From Lasioglossum baleicum (taxonomy: Eukaryota > Arthropoda > Insecta > Hymenoptera > Halictidae): a stretch of 64,000 nt of DNA. The stretch spans positions 62,001-126,000 of the forward strand of contig NC_134934.1 of assembly GCF_051020765.1 (NCBI RefSeq). The letters run 5' to 3'. The notes beneath the pieces were generated by a model that saw only the letters and a list, made by a program, of their open reading frames with translations, made no database searches and had not been told where the DNA came from. Position numbers and translations under genes: made by a program. Positions 9,389 to 20,200 of the stretch are shown in pieces. Numbering within the stretch: position 1 is the stretch's first letter; every line of letters starts with the position of its first letter.

Positions 9389-11772
9389 TATTTCTGTGCG
9401 GAATCGCTGTTTCGCGCGCTAGATCAGTGCATTTGCATGCAAGTATGAGAAATTGGAATAGAAACTCCGACCCGACAAACACGATCACGATGTATTCGAG
9501 CTTATGTCAGATTCGACGATTCTTCGCTTCAGCAGTGTATTTCTGTGCGGAATCGCAGTTTCGCGTGCCAGATCAGTGCATTTGAATGCAAATATGCGAA
9601 ATTGGCACAGAAACTCCGACCCGGCAAGCACGATCACGATTTATTCGAGCTTATGTCAGATTCGACGATTCTTCGCTTCAGAAGTGTATTTCTGTGCGGA
9701 ATCGCTGTTTCGCGTGCGAGATCAGTGCATTTGAATGCAAATATGCGAAATTGGCACAGAAACTCCGACCCGGCCAGCACGATCACAATTTATTCGAGCT
9801 TATGTCAGATTCGACGATTCTTCGCTTCAGCAGTGTATTTCTGTGCGGAATCGCTGTTTCGCGCGCAAGATCAGTGCATTTGCATGCAAGTATGAGAAAT
9901 TGGAATAGAAACTCCTTTTCGGCAAGCACGATCACAAATTATTCGAGCTTATATCAAATTCGACGATTCTTCGTTTCAGAAGTGTATTTCTGTGCGGAAT
10001 CGCTGTTTCGCGTGCTAGATCAGTGCATTTGCATACAAATATGCGAAATTGGCACGGAAACTCCGACCCGGCAAGCGCGATCACGATTTATTCGAGCTTA
10101 TGTCAGATTCGAAGATTCTTCGCTTCCGAAGTGTATTTCTGTGCGGAATCGCTGTTTCGCGCGCTAGGTCAGTGGATTTGCATGCAAGTATGTGAAATGG
10201 GAATAGAAACTCCGACCCGGCAAGCTCGATCACGATTTATTCGAGCTTATATCAGATTCGACGATTCTTCGTTTCAGAAGTGTATTTCTGTGCGGAATCG
10301 CTGTTTCGCGCGCTAGATCAGTGCATTTGCATGCAAATATGCGAAATTGGCACAGAAACTCCGACCCGGCAAGCACGATCACGATTTATTCGAGCTTATG
10401 TCAGATTCGACGATTCTTCGCTTCAGAAGTGTATTTCTGTGCGGAATCGCTGTTTCGCGTGCTAGATCAGTGCATTTGCATACAAATATGCGAAATTGGC
10501 ACGGAAACTCCGATTCGGCGAGCACGATCACAATTTATTCGAGCCCTTGTCAGATTCGACGGTTCTTCGTTTCAGAAGTGTATTTCTGTGCGGAATCGCT
10601 GTTTCGCGTGCTAGATCAGTGCATTTGCATGCAAATACGTGAAATTGGCACAGAAACTCCGACCCGGCAAGCACGATCACGATTTATTCGAGCTTATGTC
10701 AGATTCGAAGATTCTTCGCTTCCGAAGTGTATTTCTGTGCGGAATCGCTGTTTCGCGCGCTAGATCAGTGCATTTGCATGCAAGTATGAAAAATTGGAAT
10801 AGAAACTCCGACCCGACAAACACGATCACGATGTATTCGAGCTTATGTCAGATTCGACGATTCTTCGTTTCAGAAGTGTACTTCTGTGCGGAATCGCTGT
10901 TTCGCGTGCTAGATCAGTGCATTTGCATGCAAATATGCGAAATTGGCACAGAAACTCCGACCCGGCAAGCACGATCACGATTTATTCGAGCTTATGTGAG
11001 ATTCGACGATTCTTCGTTTCGGAAGTGTATTTCTGTGCGGAATCGCTGTTTCGCGCGCTAGATCAGTGCATTTGCATGCAAATACGTGAAATTGGCACGG
11101 AAACTCCGACCCGGCAAGCACGATCCCGATTTATTCGAGCTTATGTCAGATTCGACGATTCTTCGTTTCAGAAGTGTATTTCTGTGCGGAATCGCTGTTT
11201 CGCGCGCTAGATCAGTGCATTTGCATGCAAGTATGAGAAATTGGAATAGAAACTCCGACCCGACAAACACGATCACGATGTATTCGAGCTTATGTCAGAT
11301 TCGACGATTCTTCGCTTCAGCAGTGTATTTCTGTGCGGAATCGCTGTTTCGCGTGCCAGATCAGTGCATTTGAATGCAAATATGCGAAATTGGCACAGAA
11401 ACTCCGACCCGGCAAGCACGATCACGATTTATTCGAGCTTATGTCAGATTCGACGATTCTTCGCTTCAGAAGTGTATTTCTGTGCGGAATCGCTGTTTCG
11501 CGTGCGAGATCAGTGCATTTGAATGCAAATATGCGAAATTGGCACAGAAACTCCGACCCGGCAAGCACGATCACAATTTATTCGAGCTTATGTCAGATTC
11601 GACGATTCTTCGCTTCAGCAGTGTATTTCTGTGCGGAATCGCTGTTTCGCGCGCAAGATCAGTGCATTTGCATGCAAGTATGAGAAATTGGAATAGAAAC
11701 TCCTTTTCGGCAAGCACGATCACAAATTATTCGAGCTTATATCAAATTCGACGATTCTTCGTTTCGGAAGTG
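9389..11772 (+). repeat. 21-monomer HOR, copy 3 (first 16 monomers)
   Basis: Monomers m64-m79 follow the order of the two preceding copies at 3129-bp spacing. The last monomer then ends in TTTCGGAAG instead of TTTCAGAAG, and the sequence switches to the 5-monomer order seen at 2981-3129. The HOR is thus cut short by recombination near 11760, not by unrelated DNA. Confidence 0.88.
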
Positions 11773-11921
11773 TATTTCTGTGCGGAATCGCTGTTTCGCG
11801 CGCTAGATCAGTGCATTTGCATGCAAATACGTGAAATTGGCACGGAAACTCCGACCCGGCAAGCACGATCCCGATTTATTCGAGCTTATGTCAGATTCGA
11901 CGATTCTTCGTTTCAGAAGTG
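11773..11921 (+). repeat. Junction monomer m80 between the 21- and 57-monomer HORs
   Basis: An ACGTGAAATTGGCACGG/GATCCCG monomer. Its 3' part, from about 11872, is shared with the 3' part of the monomer at 20260-20408, which is the matching position before the second 57-monomer copy. Its 5' part is not shared with that monomer. The exchange that made the large duplication therefore lies within this kind of monomer. Confidence 0.7.
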
Positions 11922-14007
11922 TATTTCTGTGCGGAATCGCTGTTTCGCGCGCTAGATCAGTGCATTTGTATGCAAGTATGAGAAATTGGAATAGAAACTC
12001 CGACCCGACAAACACGATCACGATGTATTCGAGCTTATGTCAGATTCGACGATTCTTCGCTTCAGCAGTGTATTTCTGTGCGGAATCGCTGTTTCGCGTG
12101 CCAGATCAGTGCATTTGAATGCAAATATGCGAAATTGGCACAGAAACTCCGACCCGGCAAGCACGATCACGATTTATTCGAGCTTATGTCAGATTCGACG
12201 ATTCTTCGCTTCAGAAGTGTATTTCTGTGCGGAATCGCTGTTTCGCGTGCGAGATCAGTGCATTTGAATGCAAATATGCGAAATTGGCACAGAAACTCCG
12301 ACCCGGCAAGCACGATCACAATTTATTCGAGCTTATGTCAGATTCGACGATTCTTCGCTTCAGCAGTGTATTTCTGTGCGGAATCGCTGTTTCGCGCGCA
12401 AGATCAGTGCATTTGCATGCAAGTATGAGAAATTGGAATAGAAACTCCTTTTCGGCAAGCACGATCACAAATTATTCGAGCTTATATCAAATTCGACGAT
12501 TCTTCGTTTCAGAAGTGTATTTCTGTGCGGAATCGCTGTTTCGCGTGCTAGATCAGTGCATTTGCATACAAATATGCGAAATTGGCACGGAAACTCCGAC
12601 CCGGCAAGCGCGATCACGATTTATTCGAGCTTATGTCAGATTCGAAGATTCTTCGCTTCCGAAGTGTATTTCTGTGCGGAATCGCTGTTTCGCGTGCCAG
12701 ATCAGTGCATTTGAATGCAAATATGCGAAATTGGCACAGAAACTCCGACCCGGCAAGCACGATCACGATTTATTCGAGCTTATGTCAGATTCGACGATTC
12801 TTCGCTTCAGAAGTGTATTTCTGTGCGGAATCGCTGTTTCGCGTGCGAGATCAGTGCATTTGAATGCAAATATGCGAAATTGGCACAGAAACTCCGACCC
12901 GGCAAGCACGATCACAATTTATTCGAGCTTATGTCAGATTCGACGATTCTTCGCTTCAGCAGTGTATTTCTGTGCGGAATCGCTGTTTCGCGCGCAAGAT
13001 CAGTGCATTTGCATGCAAGTATGAGAAATTGGAATAGAAACTCCTTTTCGGCAAGCACGATCACAAATTATTCGAGCTTATATCAAATTCGACGATTCTT
13101 CGTTTCGGAAGTGTATTTCTGTGCGGAATCGCTGTTTCGCGCGCTAGATCAGTGCATTTGCATGCAAATACGTGAAATTGGCACGGAAACTCCGACCCGG
13201 CAAGCACGATCCCGATTTATTCGAGCTTATGTCAGATTCGACGATTCTTCGTTTCAGAAGTGTATTTCTGTGCGGAATCGCTGTTTCGCGCGCTAGATCA
13301 GTGCATTTGCATGCAAGTATGAGAAATTGGAATAGAAACTCCGACCCGACAAACACGATCACGATGTATTCGAGCTTATGTCAGATTCGACGATTCTTCG
13401 CTTCAGCAGTGTATTTCTGTGCGGAATCGCTGTTTCGCGTGCCAGATCAGTGCATTTGAATGCAAATATGCGAAATTGGCACAGAAACTCCGACCCGGCA
13501 AGCACGATCACGATTTATTCGAGCTTATGTCAGATTCGACGATTCTTCGCTTCAGAAGTGTATTTCTGTGCGGAATCGCTGTTTCGCGTGCGAGATCAGT
13601 GCATTTGAATGCAAATATGCGAAATTGGCACAGAAACTCCGACCCGGCAAGCACGATCACAATTTATTCGAGCTTATGTCAGATTCGACGATTCTTCGCT
13701 TCAGCAGTGTATTTCTGTGCGGAATCGCTGTTTCGCGCGCAAGATCAGTGCATTTGCATGCAAGTATGAGAAATTGGAATAGAAACTCCTTTTCGGCAAG
13801 CACGATCACAAATTATTCGAGCTTATATCAAATTCGACGATTCTTCGTTTCAGAAGTGTATTTCTGTGCGGAATCGCTGTTTCGCGTGCTAGATCAGTGC
13901 ATTTGCATACAAATATGCGAAATTGGCACGGAAACTCCGACCCGGCAAGCGCGATCACGATTTATTCGAGCTTATGTCAGATTCGAAGATTCTTCGCTTC
14001 CGAAGTG

Positions 14008-14154
14008 TATTTCTGTGCGGAATCGCTGTTTCGCGCGCTAGATCAGTGCATTTGCATGCAAATACGTGAAATTGGCATAGAAACTCCGACCCGGCGCACG
14101 ATCACGATTTATTCGAGCTTATGTCAGATTCGACGATTCTTCGTTTCAGAAGTG
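14008..14154 (+). repeat. Shortened monomer (147 bp), GGCGCACG
   Basis: Two bases (AA) are missing from GGCAAGCACG, giving GGCGCACG at 14093-14100. The monomer also has GGCATAG. Its partner in the second large copy is 22495-22641. It is followed by a TAGGTCAGTGG monomer, an association kept in all copies. Confidence 0.9.
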
Positions 14155-14601
14155 TATTTCTGTGCGGAATCGCTGTTTCGCGCGCTAGGTCAGTGGATTT
14201 GCATGCAAGTATGTGAAATGGGAATAGAAACTCCGACCCGGCAAGCTCGATCACGATTTATTCGAGCTTATGTGAGATTCGACGATTCTTCGTTTCGGAA
14301 GTGTATTTCTGTGCGGAATCGCTGTTTCGCGCGCTAGATCAGTGCATTTGCATGCAAATACGTGAAATTGGCACGGAAACTCCGACCCGGCAAGCACGAT
14401 CCCGATTTATTCGAGCTTATGTCAGATTCGACGATTCTTCGTTTCAGAAGTGTATTTCTGTGCGGAATCGCTGTTTCGCGCGCTAGATCAGTGCATTTGC
14501 ATGCAAGTATGAGAAATTGGAATAGAAACTCCGACCCGACAAACACGATCACGATGTATTCGAGCTTATGTCAGATTCGACGATTCTTCGCTTCAGCAGT
14601 G

Positions 14602-14750
14602 TATTTCTGTGCGGAATCGCTGTTTCGCGTGCCAGATCAGTGCATTTGAATGCAAATACGTGAAATTGGCACGGAAACTCCGACCCGGCAAGCACGATCA
14701 CGATTTATTCGAGCTTATGTCAGTTTCGACGATTCTTCGTTTCAGAAGTG
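14602..14750 (+). repeat. Hybrid monomer m99 (TTGAATGC front, ACGTGAAA back)
   Basis: It has C at position 32 and A at 48, like the CCAGATC subtype, but then reads ACGTGAAATTGGCACGG from another subtype. The switch lies between positions 48 and 58, that is, inside the core palindrome. It recurs 8487 bp downstream at 23089-23237. A private GTCAGTTTCG change is present in both. Confidence 0.8.
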
Positions 14751-16389
14751 TATTTCTGTGCGGAATCGCTGTTTCGCGCGCTAGATCAGTGCATTTGCAT
14801 GCAAGTATGAGAAATTGGAATAGAAACTCCGACCCGACAAACACGATCACGATGTATTCGAGCTTATGTCAGATTCGACGATTCTTCGCTTCAGCAGTGT
14901 ATTTCTGTGCGGAATCGCTGTTTCGCGTGCCAGATCAGTGCATTTGAATGCAAATATGCGAAATTGGCACAGAAACTCCGACCCGGCAAGCACGATCACG
15001 ATTTATTCGAGCTTATGTCAGATTCGACGATTCTTCGCTTCAGAAGTGTATTTCTGTGCGGAATCGCTGTTTCGCGTGCGAGATCAGTGCATTTGAATGC
15101 AAATATGCGAAATTGGCACAGAAACTCCGACCCGGCAAGCACGATCACAATTTATTCGAGCTTATGTCAGATTCGACGATTCTTCGCTTCAGCAGTGTAT
15201 TTCTGTGCGGAATCGCTGTTTCGCGCGCAAGATCAGTGCATTTGCATGCAAGTATGAGAAATTGGAATAGAAACTCCTTTTCGGCAAGCACGATCACAAA
15301 TTATTCGAGCTTATATCAAATTCGACGATTCTTCGTTTCAGAAGTGTATTTCTGTGCGGAATCGCTGTTTCGCGTGCTAGATCAGTGCATTTGCATACAA
15401 ATATGCGAAATTGGCACGGAAACTCCGACCCGGCAAGCGCGATCACGATTTATTCGAGCTTATGTCAGATTCGAAGATTCTTCGCTTCCGAAGTGTATTT
15501 CTGTGCGGAATCGCTGTTTCGCGTGCCAGATCAGTGCATTTGAATGCAAATATGCGAAATTGGCACAGAAACTCCGACCCGGCAAGCACGATCACGATTT
15601 ATTCGAGCTTATGTCAGATTCGACGATTCTTCGCTTCAGAAGTGTATTTCTGTGCGGAATCGCTGTTTCGCGTGCGAGATCAGTGCATTTGAATGCAAAT
15701 ATGCGAAATTGGCACAGAAACTCCGACCCGGCAAGCACGATCACAATTTATTCGAGCTTATGTCAGATTCGACGATTCTTCGCTTCAGCAGTGTATTTCT
15801 GTGCGGAATCGCTGTTTCGCGCGCAAGATCAGTGCATTTGCATGCAAGTATGAGAAATTGGAATAGAAACTCCTTTTCGGCAAGCACGATCACAAATTAT
15901 TCGAGCTTATATCAAATTCGACGATTCTTCGTTTCGGAAGTGTATTTCTGTGCGGAATCGCTGTTTCGCGCGCTAGATCAGTGCATTTGCATGCAAATAC
16001 GTGAAATTGGCACGGAAACTCCGACCCGGCAAGCACGATCCCGATTTATTCGAGCTTATGTCAGATTCGACGATTCTTCGTTTCAGAAGTGTATTTCTGT
16101 GCGGAATCGCTGTTTCGCGCGCTAGATCAGTGCATTTGCATGCAAGTATGAGAAATTGGAATAGAAACTCCTACCCGACAAACACGATCACGATGTATTC
16201 GAGCTTATGTCAGATTCGACGATTCTTCGCTTCAGCAGTGTATTTCTGTGCGGAATCGCTGTTTCGCGTGCCAGATCAGTGCATTTGAATGCAAATATGC
16301 GAAATTGGCACACAAACTCCGACCCGGCAAGCACGATCACGATTTATTCGAGCTTATGTCAGATTCGACGATTCTTCGCTTCAGAAGTG

Positions 16390-16538
16390 TATTTCTGTGC
16401 GGAATCGCTGTTTCGCGTGCGAGATCAGTGCATTTGCATGCAAGTATGAGAAATTGGAATAGAAACTCCTTTTCGGCAAGCACGATCACAAATTATTCGA
16501 GCTTATATCAAATTCGACGATTCTTCGTTTCAGAAGTG
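16390..16538 (+). repeat. Hybrid monomer m111 (CGAGATC front, CTTTTCGG back)
   Basis: The front matches the CGAGATC subtype, which normally continues with TTGAATGC. Here it continues with TTGCATGCAAGTATGAG and CTTTTCGG, which belong to the CAAGATC subtype that follows it elsewhere. The switch lies between positions 32 and 48. It removes one monomer relative to the sister sub-repeat, as expected for an out-of-register exchange. It recurs at 24877-25025. Confidence 0.8.
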
Positions 16539-16687
16539 TATTTCTGTGCGGAATCGCTGTTTCGCGTGCTAGATCAGTGCATTTGCATACAAATATGCGA
16601 AATTGGCACGGAAACTCCGACCCGGCAAGCGCGATCACGATTTATTCGAGCTTATGTCAGATTCGAAGATTCTTCGCTTCCGAAGTG

Positions 16688-16834
16688 TATTTCTGTGCGG
16701 AATCGCTGTTTCGCGCGCTAGATCAGTGCATTTGCATGCAAATACGTGAAATTGGCATAGAAACTCCGACCCGGCGCACGATCACGATTTATTCGAGCTT
16801 ATGTCAGATTCGACGATTCTTCGTTTCAGAAGTG
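16688..16834 (+). repeat. Shortened monomer (147 bp), GGCGCACG with GGCATAG
   Basis: It has the same 2-bp deletion and GGCATAG core as the copy at 14008-14154 and is the product of the 19-monomer sub-duplication. Its partner in the second large copy is 25175-25321. Confidence 0.9.
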
Positions 16835-17132
16835 TATTTCTGTGCGGAATCGCTGTTTCGCGCGCTAGGTCAGTGGATTTGCATGCAAGTATGTGAAATG
16901 GGAATAGAAACTCCGACCCGGCAAGCTCGATCACGATTTATTCGAGCTTATATCAGATTCGACGATTCTTCGTTTCAGAAGTGTATTTCTGTGCGGAATC
17001 GCTGTTTCGCGCGCTAGATCAGTGCATTTGCATGCAAATATGCGAAATTGGCACAGAAACTCCGACCTGGCATGCACGATCACGATTTATTCGAGCTTAT
17101 GTCAGATTCGACGATTCTTCGTTTCAGAAGTG

Positions 17133-17279
17133 TATTTCTGTGCGGAATCGCTGTTTCGCGTGCTAGATCAGTGCATTTGCATGCAAATACGTGAAATTGG
17201 CACAGAAACTCCGACCCGGCGCACGATCACGATTTATTCGAGCTTATTTCAGATTCGACGATTCTTCGTTTCAGAAGTG
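17133..17279 (+). repeat. Shortened monomer (147 bp), GGCGCACG with GGCACAG
   Basis: It carries the same 2-bp deletion but on a different background: T at position 29, GGCACAG rather than GGCATAG, and a private CTTATTTC. The deletion has therefore either moved between backgrounds by a short conversion tract, or the flanks have been replaced. Its partner in the second large copy is 25620-25766. Confidence 0.88.
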
Positions 17280-20200
17280 TATTTCTGTGCGGAATCGCTG
17301 TTTCGCGCGCTAGGTCAGTGGATTTGCATGCAAGTATGTGAAATGGGAATAGAAACTCCGACCCGGCAAGCTCGATCACGATTTATTCGAGCTTATATCA
17401 GATTCGACGATTCTTCGTTTCAGAAGTGTATTTCTGTGCGGAATCGCTGTTTCGCGTGCTAGATCAGTGCATTTGCATGCAAATACGTGAAATTGGCACA
17501 GAAACTCCGACCCGGCAAGCACGATCACGATTTATTCGAGCTTATGTCAGATTCGAAGATTCTTCGCTTCCGAAGTGTATTTCTGTGCGGAATCGCTGTT
17601 TCGCGCGCTAGATTAGTGCATTTGCATGCAAGTATGAGAAATTGGAATAGAAACTCCGACCCGACAAACACGATCACGATGTATTCGAGCTTATGTCAGA
17701 TTCGACGATTCTTCGCTTCAGCAGTGTATTTCTGTGCGGAATCGCTGTTTCGCGTGCCAGATCAGTGCATTTGAATGCAAATATGCGAAATTGGCACAGA
17801 AACTCCGACCCGGCAAGCACGATCACAATTTATTCGAGCTTATGTCAGATTCGACTATTCTTCGTTTCAGAAGTGTATTTCTGTGCGGAATCGCTGTTTC
17901 GTGTGCTAGATCAGTGCATTTGCATGCAAATATGCGAAATTGGCACAGAAACTCCGACCCGGCATGCACGATCACGATTTATTCGAGCTTATGTCAGATT
18001 CGACGATTCTTCGCTTCAGAAGTGTATTTCTTTGCGGAATCGCTGTTTCGCGTGCTAGATCAGTGCATTTGAATGCAAATATGCGAAATTGGCACAGAAA
18101 CTCCGACCCGGCAATCACGATCACAATTTATTCGAGCTTATGTCAGATTCGACGATTCTTCGCTTCAGAAGTGTATTTCTGTGCGGAATCGCTGTTTCGC
18201 GTGCGAGATCAGTGCATTTGAATGCAAATATGCGAAATTGGCACAGAAACTCCGACCCGGCAAGCACGATCACAATTTATTCGAGCTTATGTCAGATTCG
18301 ACGATTCTTCGCTTCAGCAGTGTATTTCTGTGCGGAATCGCTGTTTCGCGCGCTAGATCAGTGCATTTGCATGCAAGTATGAGAAATTGGAATAGAAACT
18401 CCTTTTCGGCAAGCACGATCACAAATTATTCGAGCTTATATCAAATTCGACGATTCTTCGTTTCAGAAGTGTATTTCTGTGCGGAATCGCTGTTTCGCGT
18501 GCTAGATCAGTGCATTTGCATACAAATATGCGAAATTGGCACGGAAACTCCGATTCGGCAAGCACGATCACAATTTATTCGAGCCCTTGTCAGATTCGAC
18601 GATTCTTCGTTTCAGAAGTGTATTTCTGTGCGGAATCGCTGTTTCGCGTGCTAGATCAGTGCATTTGCATGCAAATATGCGAAATTGGCACAGAAACTCC
18701 GACCCGGCAAGCACGATCACAATTTATTCGAGCTTATGTCAGATTCGACGATTCTTCGCTTCAGCAGTGTATTTCTGTGCGGAATCGCTGTTTCGCGCGC
18801 TAGATCAGTGCATTTGCATGCAAGTATGAGAAATTGGAATAGAAACTCCTTTTCGGCAAGCACGATCACAAATTATTCGAGCGTATATCAAATTCGACGA
18901 TTCTTCGTTTCAGAAGTGTATTTCTGTGCGGAATCGCTGTTTCGCGTGCTAGATCAGTGCATTTGCATACAAATATGCGAAATTGGCACGGAAACTCCGA
19001 TTCGGCAAGCACGATCACAATTTATTCGAGCCCTTGTCAGATTCGACGATTCTTCGTTTCAGAAGTGTATTTCTGTGCGGAATCGCTGTTTCGCGTGCTA
19101 GATCAGTGCATTTGCATGCAAATATGCGAAATTGGCACAGAAACTCCGACCCGGCAAGCACGATCACGATTTATTCGAGCTTATGTCAGATTCGACGATT
19201 CTTCGTTTCAGAAGTGTATTTCTGTGCGGAATCGCTGTTTCGCGTGCTAGATCAGTGCATTTGCATGCAAATACGTGAAATTGGCACAGAAACTCCGACC
19301 CGGCAAGCACGATCACGATTTATTCGAGCTTATGTCAGATTCGAAGATTCTTCGTTTCAGAAGTGTATTTCTGTGCGGAATCGCTGTTTCGCGTGCTAGA
19401 TCAGTGCATTTGCATGCAAATATGCGAAATTGGCACAGAAACTCCGACCTGGCATGCACGATCACGATTTATTCGAGCTTATGTCAGATTCGACGATTCT
19501 TCGTTTCAGAAGTGTATTTCTGTGCGGAATCGCTGTTTCGCGTGCTAGACCAGTGCATTTGCATACAAATATGCGAAATTGGCACGGAAACTCCGACCCG
19601 GCAAGCACGATCCCGATTTATTCGAGCTTATGTCAGATTCGAAGATTCTTCGCTTCCGAAGTGTATTTCTGTGCGGAATCGCTGTTTCGCGCGCTAGATC
19701 AGTGCATTTGCATGCAAATATGCGAAATTGGCACAGAAACTCCGACCTGGCATGCACGATCACGATTTATTCGAGCTTATGTCAGATTCGACGATTCTTC
19801 GTTTCAGAAGTGTATTTCTGTGCGGAATCGCTGTTTCGCGTGCTAGATCAGTGCATTTGCATGCAAATACGTGAAATTGGCACAGAAACTCCGACCCGGC
19901 AAGCACGATCACGATTTATTCGAGCTTATGTCAGATTCGAAGATTCTTCGCTTCCGAAGTGTATTTCTGTGCGGAATCGCAGTTTCGCGCGCTAGATCAG
20001 TGCATTTGCATGCAAGTATGAGAAATTGGAATAGAAACTCCGACCCGACAAACACGATCACGATGTATTCGAGCTTATGTCAGATTCGACGATTCTTCGC
20101 TTCAGCAGTGTATTTCTGTGCGGAATCGCTGTTTCGCGTGCCAGATCAGTGCATTTGAATGCAAATATGCGAAATTGGCACAGAAACTCCGACCCGGCAA

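Larger units (their letters stand above)
12071..14899 (+). repeat. 19-monomer sub-repeat, first copy (2829 bp)
   Basis: Lies inside the first 57-monomer unit. Its first ten monomers match those from 14900 at a spacing of 2829 bp (19 x 149 minus 2). Contents include the CAAGCGCGATC monomer, two 5-monomer runs and one shortened monomer. The matching segment in the second large copy is 20558-23386. Confidence 0.85.
14900..16834 (+). repeat. 19-monomer sub-repeat, second copy (13 monomers)
   Basis: Monomers m101-m110 match m82-m91. The next monomer (16390-16538) is a fusion that skips one position. The match then continues at a spacing of 2680 bp through the shortened monomer at 16688-16834. Private changes are CTCCTACCCG near 16170 and CACACAAAC near 16310; both recur in the second large copy near 24657 and 24797, so they predate the 8487-bp duplication. 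Confidence 0.82.

Noticed and set aside
12119..13024. Open reading frames of 60-301 codons on the + strand and 72-92 codons on the - strand, rich in Cys and Arg
   Set aside because: They are repeat translations. The monomer length is 2 modulo 3, so the same DNA is read in all three frames in turn. The frames overlap each other throughout, there is no consistent start context, and their length depends only on whether position 32 breaks the TAG.
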